The notes under the pieces were generated by a model, which saw nothing but the letters and a program-made list of their open reading frames with translations, did no database searches and was not told the origin of the DNA. Below are positions 9,236-17,087 of a DNA stretch of 64,000 nt, piece after piece. Position 1 is the stretch's first letter; each line of letters opens with the position of its first letter. A program made the position numbers and the translations under genes. The DNA is from Chroococcopsis sp964623815 (GTDB lineage: Bacteria > Cyanobacteriota > Cyanobacteriia > Cyanobacteriales > Microcystaceae), in NCBI GenBank assembly GCA_964623815.1, contig CAZUVR010000002.1, positions 108,600 to 172,599 on the forward strand. Reading direction: 5' to 3'.

Positions 9236-10705
9236 GAAAAGTCCCCATAGATTAGAAGGTTCGGGGATGGAGTTTTTAGCCTCCCCCACCGCCTCGACGG
9301 CATCGATAAAACCGTAGCCCGTCTTGTAATCGAAGCCCACATCAAACCCCCAGGTTGCCGGGTCATCCATATCCCGGGCGGTGCCCCGTAGAATATCATA
9401 AACTCGATCGGGCGATAGATGGGGGGCCGCTTCGAGCATGAGGGCGGCCACCCCTGCGGCGTGAGCGACGGCGGCGGAAGTACCTGGGAAAGAGAAACAA
9501 CCACCCCCAGTATCGATACCGAAAAACGATGTGCAACCTCCGTCCGGGGCGATAATATCCGGCTTGGGGCGTATGATGGGGTTCGGGAGGCGCTTACCCT
9601 CCCCATCGAATAATAAAGGGCTGCCTCCCGCCGATGAGAAATTTCGCACCTCAGCAGGGTCGATCCCAAAACGAGGTGTTCTCAGATAGGATGCAGCCCC
9701 AACGGTAAAAGCTCCCGCCGCATTGGCCACACCGTAGAGGGACGATACTAGGGGATTGTAATAGTCATCGATCGAAAAGTTTCGCCCTCCCCCGAAAACG
9801 ACATATTTCATCAAGTCCAGGGCCCGGCCTTCTCGTTTGGAGATGGCTAGTTTAAATTGCGTCTCCGAGGTGTCATTGAAGAAGAAAAGGTTTTCTAGGG
9901 GGGCGTTACCGAGATTATCGTTCGCACTACCCGCGAGGAGAGTCGTACCGGTGCGATCGAAAAGATAAATATCAAGATCGTTAGCGGAGTTAAAAGACGG
10001 CTCATCCCACTGAAATGTAAGGTCGAGGGCATTACCGGACTCAAGGGTGATATTCTGCCAGATACTGACTCCATCGGGGGCGGGATTGAAATCGTGATAG
10101 GTGCCGCCAGAGTCATCGCCCACCCCACTATCACGGAAAGAGGTTTCGTAACTTCGCCGCGCCTCGTTCCCGGCGGCGATGAAAACGGGTATACCCGCGT
10201 TTTTCGCCCTATTTATCGCTTGTGCAGCCTGCCCTTCTTGAAACATGGGGTCTTCCAAACAGGAAGCGTCGGAGACTATAATCCCCGCACCGGCTCCTAC
10301 CAGATTATCGATCGCGTTCGCATAACTCGCCTCGCAGATACTGCTATCGCTGAAGGCGGAGTGAAAAAGAAAATTGGCAGACGGAGCGGTGTCGTGTACT
10401 ACCTGCATCAAGGCCCGCCCTTCATCGGAACCGTCGCCCCCTAAATCCTGGAGGACTCTTATTTCTGGGGGCAAATCGCCGTTAATTATATCCGCCTCTG
10501 CTCCTTGGAGATTGTCGAAACTATCGGAGATGAAACCTATGGAGATGTTTCTACCCCTTACCCCGTAGAGGCTGCGGGCAATATCGCCGTTCATGGCGGC
10601 ATCTCCCTGATTGATAGTTGAGGCCGTCGTGAGGGGGGCTAGTGCGATCGTGGCGGTGCCAGTTAAAACGATCGTTCCGAGTGCGGTAAAAAAATTGTTT
10701 TTCAT
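9188..10705 (-). CDS. Subtilisin-like (S8) serine protease with PEP-CTERM anchor
   Basis: The 505-aa protein has a signal peptide (MKNNFFTALGTIVLTGTATI and on). The catalytic Asp61 (GFISDSFD), His104 (QVVHDTAPSA) and Ser410 (PGTSAAVAHAAG) are all present in S8 order. A PPC-like beta insert lies between (around LTFQWDEPSFNSANDLDIYL). The C-terminus is a PEP-CTERM sorting signal: IPEPSNLWGLFLL, a hydrophobic helix, then RRWLPR. The protein is therefore exported and probably processed by an exosortase. It starts 62 bp downstream of the double-glycine peptide gene on the same strand. A role as leader peptidase is possible but the anchor argues for an extracytoplasmic job. Confidence 0.9.
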   Translation of the reverse strand: MKNNFFTALGTIVLTGTATIALAPLTTASTINQGDAAMNGDIARSLYGVRGRNISIGFISDSFDNLQGAEADIINGDLPPEIRVLQDLGGDGSDEGRALMQVVHDTAPSANFLFHSAFSDSSICEASYANAIDNLVGAGAGIIVSDASCLEDPMFQEGQAAQAINRAKNAGIPVFIAAGNEARRSYETSFRDSGVGDDSGGTYHDFNPAPDGVSIWQNITLESGNALDLTFQWDEPSFNSANDLDIYLFDRTGTTLLAGSANDNLGNAPLENLFFFNDTSETQFKLAISKREGRALDLMKYVVFGGGRNFSIDDYYNPLVSSLYGVANAAGAFTVGAASYLRTPRFGIDPAEVRNFSSAGGSPLLFDGEGKRLPNPIIRPKPDIIAPDGGCTSFFGIDTGGGCFSFPGTSAAVAHAAGVAALMLEAAPHLSPDRVYDILRGTARDMDDPATWGFDVGFDYKTGYGFIDAVEAVGEAKNSIPEPSNLWGLFLLGISLVTARRWLPR

Positions 10706-10767
10706 ATTTCAAATTTAAAAATATGGCGATACTTTAGTTTCGCCATATACTGTATCTAATATTAAGA

Positions 10768-10953
10768 TTAAGCTAGGTCATTAGCGTTACGAACGCGACT
10801 CCGGGTAAATTGAAGGCAGGAGCTAGTTCTATAATAAGAGCGTATGGTCACGCAGTACCATCTACCACCGGAAACGTTTTCTAAATCCTGTTCGGATAGC
10901 TCATAATTTTCGATTTTTTCAGATGGTAAATTGCTATTTTCTGTAGGATACAT
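10768..10953 (-). CDS. Double-glycine leader peptide, putative lanthipeptide precursor (LanA)
   Basis: The 61-aa peptide begins with ATG at 10953, chosen because a GGAG sits 8 nt upstream; a longer in-frame extension to 10995 lacks this. The 30-residue leader ends in LSEQDLENVSGG, the classic class II / double-glycine processing motif. The 31-residue core starts RWYCVTIRSYYRTSSC and has Cys at core 4 and 16 with Thr6, Ser9, Thr13, Ser14, Ser15, Thr20 and Ser22 as dehydration candidates, so up to two thioether rings. No C39-peptidase transporter is visible in the window. The LanM at 1-2574 is the only candidate modifying enzyme seen. It could instead be another double-glycine bacteriocin. Confidence 0.8.
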   Translation of the reverse strand: MYPTENSNLPSEKIENYELSEQDLENVSGGRWYCVTIRSYYRTSSCLQFTRSRVRNANDLA

Positions 10954-11067
10954 TTTGGTAACTCCTATTTGGACTATGAGCTTACTGTATCTCAATTCGA
11001 TAGAGTATGTCTTTATCCTAAATTGATTAAAAAAATTAAAAATTGGGTAATAAGGAAAAATTGAATT

Positions 11068-11274
11068 TCAGTTCGACCCCTTGAGAAGTTTAGTGATTCC
11101 TCGACTTTTAATCTGTGGGTCGAGATTAATTCGTTCCCCCGCTTTATTCCCATCAACATAACCAGCCTCGTCGCTATAGCCACCCCTGCTAGATTTTCTA
11201 AAAGAAAAACCCTGCTTTTCCACATAATCATTAACCGATGATGTTTCCCGATCGTACCAATTTTTAATCATCAA
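11068..11274 (-). CDS. Small hypothetical protein upstream of the precursor gene
   Basis: This 68-aa ORF (starts MMIKNWYDRETSS) is hydrophilic and rich in Gly, Ser, Arg and Asp (FRKSSRGGYSDEAGYVDG). I do not recognise it. It has no Cys, no double-glycine leader and no transmembrane segment. It lies 114 bp upstream of the precursor peptide on the same strand and 16 bp from MITE copy 2. The ribosome binding site is weak (GAGAAT, about 13 nt upstream). It may be a gene fragment or an unrelated small protein. An overlapping frame (11013-11231) looks less protein-like. Confidence 0.4.
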   Translation of the reverse strand: MMIKNWYDRETSSVNDYVEKQGFSFRKSSRGGYSDEAGYVDGNKAGERINLDPQIKSRGITKLLKGSN

Positions 11275-11290
11275 ACTGGTAATATTCTCA

Positions 11291-11435
11291 TACTAAATCC
11301 GTTTTTCATAGTACCCTTTTACGATCCGGGGAGTAGGGAGTAGGGAGTAGGGAGTAGAAATATTTATCCCGATTCCCGACTCCCGATTCCCGATTCCCAA
11401 TCTTCATAAGTAGCCTTTGAGAACAGGATTTAGTA
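11291..11435 (+). repeat. MITE-like element, copy 2
   Basis: This 145-bp element is almost identical to copy 1 (2621-2765) and lies in the same orientation, with the same ends TACTAAATCC and GGATTTAGTA and the same GGGAGTA / CTCCCGATTCCC hairpin centre. Differences are a handful of bases (for example ACGATCCGGGG against CCGATCCAGGG). It has no ORF. It marks the right border of the CHAT-to-precursor segment. Confidence 0.8.
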
Positions 11436-11444
11436 TAATAGCAG

Positions 11445-11496
11445 AAGTCGTCTTAAGACGACTTAAGCTTTGAGGCAGGGAATTTGATTCCCTGCC
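11445..11496. repeat. Two adjacent hairpins, possible insertion-sequence end remnant
   Basis: The first is a perfect 20-bp palindrome at 11445-11464 (AAGTCGTCTT then its reverse complement). The second has 10-bp perfect arms at 11474-11483 and 11487-11496 with a TTG loop (GGCAGGGAAT / ATTCCCTGCC). No T-run follows on either strand, so a simple rho-independent terminator is unlikely. Subterminal hairpins like these occur at ends of IS200/IS605-type elements, but no transposase gene is present here. Confidence 0.5.
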
Positions 11497-11531
11497 GAGT
11501 GAAGTTAACCAGTTTGTAATTTAGTCAACGA

Positions 11532-11801
11532 TTAACTATACTCGTATCCCATCCTTAATTCTTGTGCTTGATTTGCTAGTTCAGCCAATGTTTGCTCTCG
11601 GCCAGAGTCGATGCTATTTTTATAGGCGATTATATCTTCGAGAAGAACACGACGACGCGCCCCCACCTTACGGTAAGGAATTTGTCCTGAATCTAACAGC
11701 CCGACGAAATAAGCTCTAGACACATTTAGTAAATCAGCCGCCTCTGATGTAGTAAGTTCTTGTTTGATAGAGAGGATTTTAACAGCTTTTCCCTGACTCA
11801 T
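11532..11801 (-). CDS. Excisionase/antitoxin-type HTH DNA-binding protein
   Basis: The 89-aa protein carries an HTH_17 / MerR-like motif: LTTSEAADLLNVSRAYFVGL, then the wing segment IPYRKVGARRRVLLEDIIAY. This is the excisionase-family fold, also used by many antitoxins paired with PIN-domain toxins. The C-terminal helix (TLAELANQAQELRMGYEYS) is typical of the antitoxin version that contacts a toxin. No toxin gene follows; downstream lie only the hairpins at 11445-11496 and the MITE. It is therefore an orphan antitoxin or a repurposed regulator. The gene sits 12 bp after 11814-12011. Confidence 0.75.
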   Translation of the reverse strand: MSQGKAVKILSIKQELTTSEAADLLNVSRAYFVGLLDSGQIPYRKVGARRRVLLEDIIAYKNSIDSGREQTLAELANQAQELRMGYEYS

Positions 11802-11813
11802 CTCTTTTAAAAG

Positions 11814-12011
11814 TTAGATTAGAAGACCCATCGCCGCAGCCGAAATAGTCACCAACTCTGCTTCTGGCGGCTCTGACTCCAGATGAAAGGTGTAATGCGA
11901 TCGTTCCTGTTGCAAATATGCTTTTAGAACCTCGTAACCTATAGTTGCCAGCTCCTTTTCATCCCCCGCCAGATTGGTTGTATCAGCTAAGTGAGAGAAT
12001 GAAATTGTCAT
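11814..12011 (-). CDS. Small hypothetical protein upstream of the HTH gene
   Basis: This 65-aa ORF begins MTISFSHLADTTNLAGDEKE. It is acidic with a helical middle (ATIGYEVLKAYLQQERSHYTF) and shows no signal peptide, membrane segment or known motif. It ends 12 bp before the excisionase-type HTH gene on the same strand, so the two are probably cotranscribed. I do not recognise a family. Confidence 0.5.
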   Translation of the reverse strand: MTISFSHLADTTNLAGDEKELATIGYEVLKAYLQQERSHYTFHLESEPPEAELVTISAAAMGLLI

Positions 12012-12145
12012 AACAAAAATTTGGCTAGTTAACTTTTTCCATTCTACTCCATAAACGAAATGAACGAAATCACTCCTGAAGACTTGACCGCAATCATTGA
12101 CAAAACCTTATTAGGTATCGGTTTTAGTCGAGCTTTTTACACATC

Positions 12146-14806
12146 TTACATATCAGGAAAATAAGCCTTTATCAAAACCAGATAGGACTTATTCACCGAA
12201 TTCTTTAAAGATTCTAGAGCTATCTTTTGAGCTATGGGATAATCAGAACCAATTTCAGAAAGCCGCCGTAAAGTCGCTATAAATTCTTGTTTTTTAATCT
12301 TATTAGCGGTAATCAGTAACATTAAAATCATCGCCAATCCTCCGCTCAATAAACAAGGAATTAACGGCAACCACCAGCCCCAAAGAAAAGCTAAATAACA
12401 AATACCCAATAAAACCAACAAACTTAAACAATATAACCCAATAACTAGCAAAATATCTTTAAACATCCAACCGATCCCACCTCCAACCCCCGCCCACACT
12501 AAAACCCAAAAACTCTCTAGAGATTCATTCCAAGTATTAATTAAAGCTCTCCCATCAACCACGGCGCTGATAATCTGGCTGATAATATTAGCGTGAACTA
12601 CTACCCCCGCCATTCGCTGGGAAGATGGGAATCTACCCCCATTATAGGGAGTGAAAAAGAAATCATTCAAACTCTCCGCAGTAGAACCGAGCAAAACAAT
12701 CCGCCCCCGAAATACCCCTTTAGGGAATCGCCGGGCTAGTATATTCCGGAGGGGAATCGTTACAAACTGACCTTTCTCTCCCCGGAAATTGATGAAAATT
12801 TGATAGCCGCCGTCATCGGCTCCCACATAACCCCCATCGTTGCCTTGAAATCGATCGAAACTCGCTTTGCCCCAAATTAAACGCCCCGTATCAGAAGGTT
12901 GAGGCTCGATATTTTTTGCCATTAAATAATGCTCTGCTAATTTCAAAGCCAAACTCTCTCTCTCTCCTTTTTTTTCCGAAGAAACCGATAGTAAAGCCCG
13001 GCGAACCTTACCATCATTATCAAGAACCTGATCGGCAAAACCTACCTGATTATTTTCTTTTAAAATAGGTGGGGGAGATATTTCAGGATTAACCGTTTTC
13101 TCAATCGCATAAAGATTAGGAATTGACCGGAATAACTTCATTAATGCGGAATTACCGGGTTCAACTGGAAGATTGCGGTAAATGTCCAAACCGATCACTA
13201 GCGGGTTTTGCTCTTTAATAATCTCTAAAGTATCTGCTAATACGCGATCGGGAATTGGCCATTGTTGGATTTTTTCAATATCATTATCATCTATAGTGAC
13301 GATAACAATACGCGAGTCCGAAGCCTCTAAAGAGCGATAACGAACGAATTGATCGTACAGAGCCCATTCCCAACCTTGAAATAATCCTAGCGATCGTAAC
13401 AACAAAGTTAATAAAGTAGCCCCCAAGATAACGCCCCCTAAATAACGCCTATCTAAACGATATTTATGAGTATCTTCTTCAGCCTGCCGCCTCGCCCGTG
13501 CTAGAAAATGATTAGCTTGCTGAGTAGTAGTGAGAGCCTGTTCAATTTCTTCTTTTGCTAATTCTTGACTAGCGCTTAAAAACTGATAATCTTCATTACT
13601 TAAGCTTTTTCCTAACGACCATCTTAAAACATCTTGTAGATTATCACCACGTAATAAATAGGAATTATCTTGTTTGTCAGAAGCTATCCAAAGTTTAATT
13701 TTATCGCTGTAAGGTCTTAAACTCGCTAATTGTTGCTCGACCCAGTCTTTATTAAAAACTTCCGCATAAATTGGGTTGTAAATTTGTAATCGATCGTGTT
13801 TATGTAAAACTAATCCCGATAAAAGCAAAGCCTGTTGTTCGCTACTATTATCCAGTTTAGTAACCACCCCTTGTAGAACTTGTTGATATAACCCCAAAAG
13901 TCGATTAGATTGTTGATCATTTAGGAGGATTCTATCCCTAATCGTCCTTAAATGCACCGGTTCATCCTGCGATTCCCAATTATTAATAATATATTTGTGA
14001 ACCACTTCAGAAATCGATAATCCTTCGAGATTATTCAAGACTAATTTGCATAGCTTCTGAGTTAAAAAAGGTTGTCCACCGGTGTAATTAAGAATCTCCT
14101 CCATTATCACCTCTGGATTGTTCCATTTTTGCGCCAATCCATTAATTAAAGGTGCTGTCTCTTTAAGTTGAAACCCTTGTAACTCAATTCCGTGACCGAT
14201 GTTAAAAGGAGTACGGGTTTTATCTTGAATTAAATCAGACGGAGAAGCCACCCCCAATAAAGCAAAAGTTAAACGGTCATAATCGGTATTCACCCGCTTC
14301 TGTTCCCAACAAAAGCGAATATAAGCGAAGAATTCATCTAACGGAAACTGTTGACTGAGAATATAATCGATCTCGTCGATAAAAATCACAATTCTTCCGG
14401 AAAAGTAACCAAGAAGAACTTCTTCAATAAATTGAGCAAAGCATTGAAGAGGTGACAGTACATCTCGTCTTTCTCGCCACCAGTCACGCCACTTAAAATC
14501 TACGTCGCAACTTCTTACTAACATTTGCACCATTCCAGCGTACCACTTTTGAGGGGTAATATCTTCGCTTCCAATACCAGTTAAGTCAATAAAACCACAA
14601 ACTATGCCTTTATCGATCAACTTCTGCATCGTTCGCACTCTCAGACTCGATTTCCCCATCTGACGGGAAGTTAGTACATAACAAAATTCTCCTCGGACTA
14701 GATGTTGATAAAACTCTCTGTCCGCACCTCTGTAAACGTAGGTCGGTGCTTCGTTACTAAGACTGCCCCCGATTTGATATTGAAAATTTGATTTCTTTTC
14801 TGACAT
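12146..14806 (-). CDS. AAA-like STAND ATPase fused to CHASE2 sensor domain
   Basis: The 886-aa protein has an AAA-like ATPase at about residues 10-360, with Walker A SRQMGKSSLR near residue 48 and Walker B IVIFIDEID near 140. A transmembrane helix follows at about 455-470 (GGVILGATLLTLLLRSLGLF). A CHASE2 extracytoplasmic sensor spans about 475-760 (YDQFVRYRSLEA, IVIVTIDDNDIE, PLVIGLDIYRNLP). Three hydrophobic segments lie near the C-terminus. CHASE2 normally fronts kinases or cyclases; here the output would be the cytosolic ATPase. It starts 20 bp after the HTH-AAA gene 14827-16161, so the pair forms an operon. Ligand unknown. Confidence 0.87.
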   Translation of the reverse strand: MSEKKSNFQYQIGGSLSNEAPTYVYRGADREFYQHLVRGEFCYVLTSRQMGKSSLRVRTMQKLIDKGIVCGFIDLTGIGSEDITPQKWYAGMVQMLVRSCDVDFKWRDWWRERRDVLSPLQCFAQFIEEVLLGYFSGRIVIFIDEIDYILSQQFPLDEFFAYIRFCWEQKRVNTDYDRLTFALLGVASPSDLIQDKTRTPFNIGHGIELQGFQLKETAPLINGLAQKWNNPEVIMEEILNYTGGQPFLTQKLCKLVLNNLEGLSISEVVHKYIINNWESQDEPVHLRTIRDRILLNDQQSNRLLGLYQQVLQGVVTKLDNSSEQQALLLSGLVLHKHDRLQIYNPIYAEVFNKDWVEQQLASLRPYSDKIKLWIASDKQDNSYLLRGDNLQDVLRWSLGKSLSNEDYQFLSASQELAKEEIEQALTTTQQANHFLARARRQAEEDTHKYRLDRRYLGGVILGATLLTLLLRSLGLFQGWEWALYDQFVRYRSLEASDSRIVIVTIDDNDIEKIQQWPIPDRVLADTLEIIKEQNPLVIGLDIYRNLPVEPGNSALMKLFRSIPNLYAIEKTVNPEISPPPILKENNQVGFADQVLDNDGKVRRALLSVSSEKKGERESLALKLAEHYLMAKNIEPQPSDTGRLIWGKASFDRFQGNDGGYVGADDGGYQIFINFRGEKGQFVTIPLRNILARRFPKGVFRGRIVLLGSTAESLNDFFFTPYNGGRFPSSQRMAGVVVHANIISQIISAVVDGRALINTWNESLESFWVLVWAGVGGGIGWMFKDILLVIGLYCLSLLVLLGICYLAFLWGWWLPLIPCLLSGGLAMILMLLITANKIKKQEFIATLRRLSEIGSDYPIAQKIALESLKNSVNKSYLVLIKAYFPDM

Positions 14807-14826
14807 TATTAGAATGATTTTTGAAA

Positions 14827-16161
14827 TTATAGAACTCTGCTAAAATAGCTTTTATATAGCTCAAAACGAGGAATGACATAATTATTATGATATTGAATTA
14901 ATCCTAAGCTATGAAGCTTGTAAGCTTGTATCGAGTCTAATTCGACAGGCTCAGATGAAGTAACGACTCTTTGCAGAGCTTTAATTTCTAAGGGATTTTT
15001 TTGTAATAATTCAAGATATTGTCGTAGATGATTCCTATAAATTCCTGCCTCACTATCACAATTTTCTAATAAATTGTTAAAACTAAGATTTTTTCGAGAT
15101 AAATGATAAAAAGCCAAGCTGACCAAGTAAGGATGACCACCAATAATATTGTGTAGTTGTATTTGTTCTTCTTCTTCTATATCCAGCTTATATAATTGGG
15201 ATAAAATTTTTACTTGTTCGGGCGTGAATTCAGATAATTCAACGGGGAAACCAGCATTAAAAGGAGAACGATTAATATTAAGGGGGAGATAAGCTTCGGT
15301 AGCATGAGAGACGATTAATCGAAAGTTTTGCCACAGGAAAGAAGTGTTTCTCTTTTCGTGCCAACTTCTCAACATTCCAAAAAAGTCTTCGATAATTTCT
15401 CTATATTCAAACAAACGATCAACAGTATCTAAAGCAATAACGAGAGGGCGCTCCAATCTCTGTAAAATATACTCTTCAAAATAGCCAGTACAATTATCGT
15501 TACTCCCTAAAATGTCTGTATCCCAATAAGTTTTTAGTTGATTTTCTAAGTTTAACTGGCGCGTCACTTGTAAACATAACCAGCGCAGGAGTTTATCTAA
15601 ATTTTGGACAATATTGCGCTCCACTCCTTGCAAGTCTATGTAAACGGTTTTATAGTTTTGCCTCTGAGCATGATTTAAAATTTTGTTAATGAGGGAAGTC
15701 TTTCCCATTAATTTTGGTGCTTTTATCCGAATTAGCGCCCCTGCTTCTTCACATGCAGTATAACACAGCGATTCAACGTTACCGCGTTGAATATAGAAAG
15801 GAGAGTGAGCAGAGAGGGAACCGCTAGGAAAAGGGATTTCTCGCTCAAGATTATTGTTACTCCCTTTTCGTGCCTTGATAGATTTCTCTTCGGCTCTTTG
15901 TAAGGCTTCCTTAAAATTTGTTTTAGTAACAGTTTCTCCTAATGCTTCTGAAAGTTTTTTCCATAGCCTGCTGCCAATATCCCCTCTAAGATAATTTAAG
16001 GACAGATGGTAACGTTCCGTCATTTGCTCATAGGTCATTCCTTCCCAGGCACCTTCAAGAACTTGAATTTCAACATCTTTAAGATTTTCAGCAAAATAAG
16101 CAAAAATAAGATCTTCTGCCGTTTTTTTGGCTTTTATCCAATTAAACTCTTCACTTTGCAT
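14827..16161 (-). CDS. HTH plus AAA-like STAND ATPase
   Basis: The 444-aa protein has an N-terminal domain (about residues 1-95) with YEQMTERYHLSLNYLRGDIG and LWKKLSEALGETVTKTNF. This is the helical HTH-like module that cyanobacterial vWA-MoxR-associated and other STAND proteins carry. An AAA-like domain follows (about 110-380) with Walker A APKLMGKTSLI and a Walker-B-like PLVIALDTVDRLF, in which the usual acidic Glu after Asp is replaced by Thr. It may therefore hydrolyse ATP poorly. It is upstream of and likely cotranscribed with the CHASE2 fusion. Role unknown; signalling or conflict-type NTPase is the inference. Confidence 0.83.
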   Translation of the reverse strand: MQSEEFNWIKAKKTAEDLIFAYFAENLKDVEIQVLEGAWEGMTYEQMTERYHLSLNYLRGDIGSRLWKKLSEALGETVTKTNFKEALQRAEEKSIKARKGSNNNLEREIPFPSGSLSAHSPFYIQRGNVESLCYTACEEAGALIRIKAPKLMGKTSLINKILNHAQRQNYKTVYIDLQGVERNIVQNLDKLLRWLCLQVTRQLNLENQLKTYWDTDILGSNDNCTGYFEEYILQRLERPLVIALDTVDRLFEYREIIEDFFGMLRSWHEKRNTSFLWQNFRLIVSHATEAYLPLNINRSPFNAGFPVELSEFTPEQVKILSQLYKLDIEEEEQIQLHNIIGGHPYLVSLAFYHLSRKNLSFNNLLENCDSEAGIYRNHLRQYLELLQKNPLEIKALQRVVTSSEPVELDSIQAYKLHSLGLIQYHNNYVIPRFELYKSYFSRVL

Positions 16162-16263
16162 TAGGTTATCAGCACTTGGTTAAATTCATTTGAATTAATT
16201 CTAACTAACTGTGGAGCTAACAAAAGTTTCGCTCCCAACTCCCGACTTCCACCGTAATACGAT

Positions 16264-16740
16264 TCATGACTTGCCCCTCTTTTCCCGAAACCAACCTTGT
16301 AGCATTTCCCGGCATCCCTGTTCGAGAATACCTTCAATCACATTCAGACGATGGTTAGAAAAAGTACTATCGGGAAAGTTGGCGACGGTGCGGATTACTC
16401 CAGTTTTTGGGTCATCGGCACCGTAGATTAACAGGCCGATACGGGCGGCGATTATCGCCCCCGCACACATGGGGCAGGGTTCGAGAGTAACGTAGAGAGT
16501 ACAGTAGTTGAGATGCCAGTTGTTTAATTTTCGGCTCGCCTCCCGGATAGCGATAATCTCCGCGTGGGCTGTCGCGTCTTGCTCTCTCTGTTTGCGGTTC
16601 TCTCCGGAGGCGATTACATTACCCTCCTTATCGGTGATGATAGCCCCTACGGGTACCTCCCCCTCTTTTCCCGCTTCTTCGGCTAATTTCAGCGCTTGCT
16701 CCATCCGGCGGCGATGGTTCAAGTAGGTACTATAATCCAT
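16264..16740 (-). CDS. tadA: tRNA adenosine(34) deaminase TadA
   Basis: The 158-aa protein deaminates A34 to inosine in tRNA-Arg(ACG). Zinc ligands and the catalytic Glu are visible: H59-A-E61 in TAHAEIIAI and C89-P-M-C92 in EPCPMCAGAI. Length is normal for the family. Its ATG shares one base with the stop codon of the upstream glutaredoxin gene (TAATG), implying translational coupling. Confidence 0.93.
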   Translation of the reverse strand: MDYSTYLNHRRRMEQALKLAEEAGKEGEVPVGAIITDKEGNVIASGENRKQREQDATAHAEIIAIREASRKLNNWHLNYCTLYVTLEPCPMCAGAIIAARIGLLIYGADDPKTGVIRTVANFPDSTFSNHRLNVIEGILEQGCREMLQGWFREKRGKS

Positions 16741-17039
16741 TAAGCCGGTTGAGATAGTAATCGATCGAGTTCTCCCTCCCCATCTAGTTTATACAGATCG
16801 TCGCAACCGCCAAGATGTTGATTATTGATAAATATCTGCGGTACGCTTCTTCTACCGTTAGCTCTTTCGGCCATAGCATCTCTAGCAGTTTCGTCGCCGT
16901 CTATCTTGTATTCTGTATAGTTGACTCCCTTCCACCATAAAAGTAATTTGGCTCTTATGCAATAGGGACAGGTAGCCCAAGTATAGATTTCTACCTTAGC
17001 CTTATTTAAGTTAGGATCTTTGTTGAAGAAATTGAACAT
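16740..17039 (-). CDS. grxC: Glutaredoxin 3 (GrxC type)
   Basis: The 99-aa dithiol glutaredoxin has the active site C24-P-Y-C27 (WATCPYCIRAK), the cis-Pro motif SVPQIFIN and the glutathione-binding GGCDDL. It reduces disulfides and glutathionylated proteins with GSH in the cytosol. It is directly upstream of and overlapping tadA by one base. Confidence 0.92.
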   Translation of the reverse strand: MFNFFNKDPNLNKAKVEIYTWATCPYCIRAKLLLWWKGVNYTEYKIDGDETARDAMAERANGRRSVPQIFINNQHLGGCDDLYKLDGEGELDRLLSQPA

Positions 17040-17087
17040 ATTTAAACTTTTAATAGTAGGAGTGCTAATTACATTATAGATAAATCT

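Noticed and set aside
11013..11231. Alternative 72-aa minus-strand ORF
   Set aside because: It overlaps 11068-11274 in another frame and has less protein-like composition.
12060..12164. Plus-strand 34-aa ORF starting MNEITPEDLTAIIDKT
   Set aside because: Short, overlaps the end of the CHASE2 gene and has no clear ribosome site or known relative; it may be a fragment.
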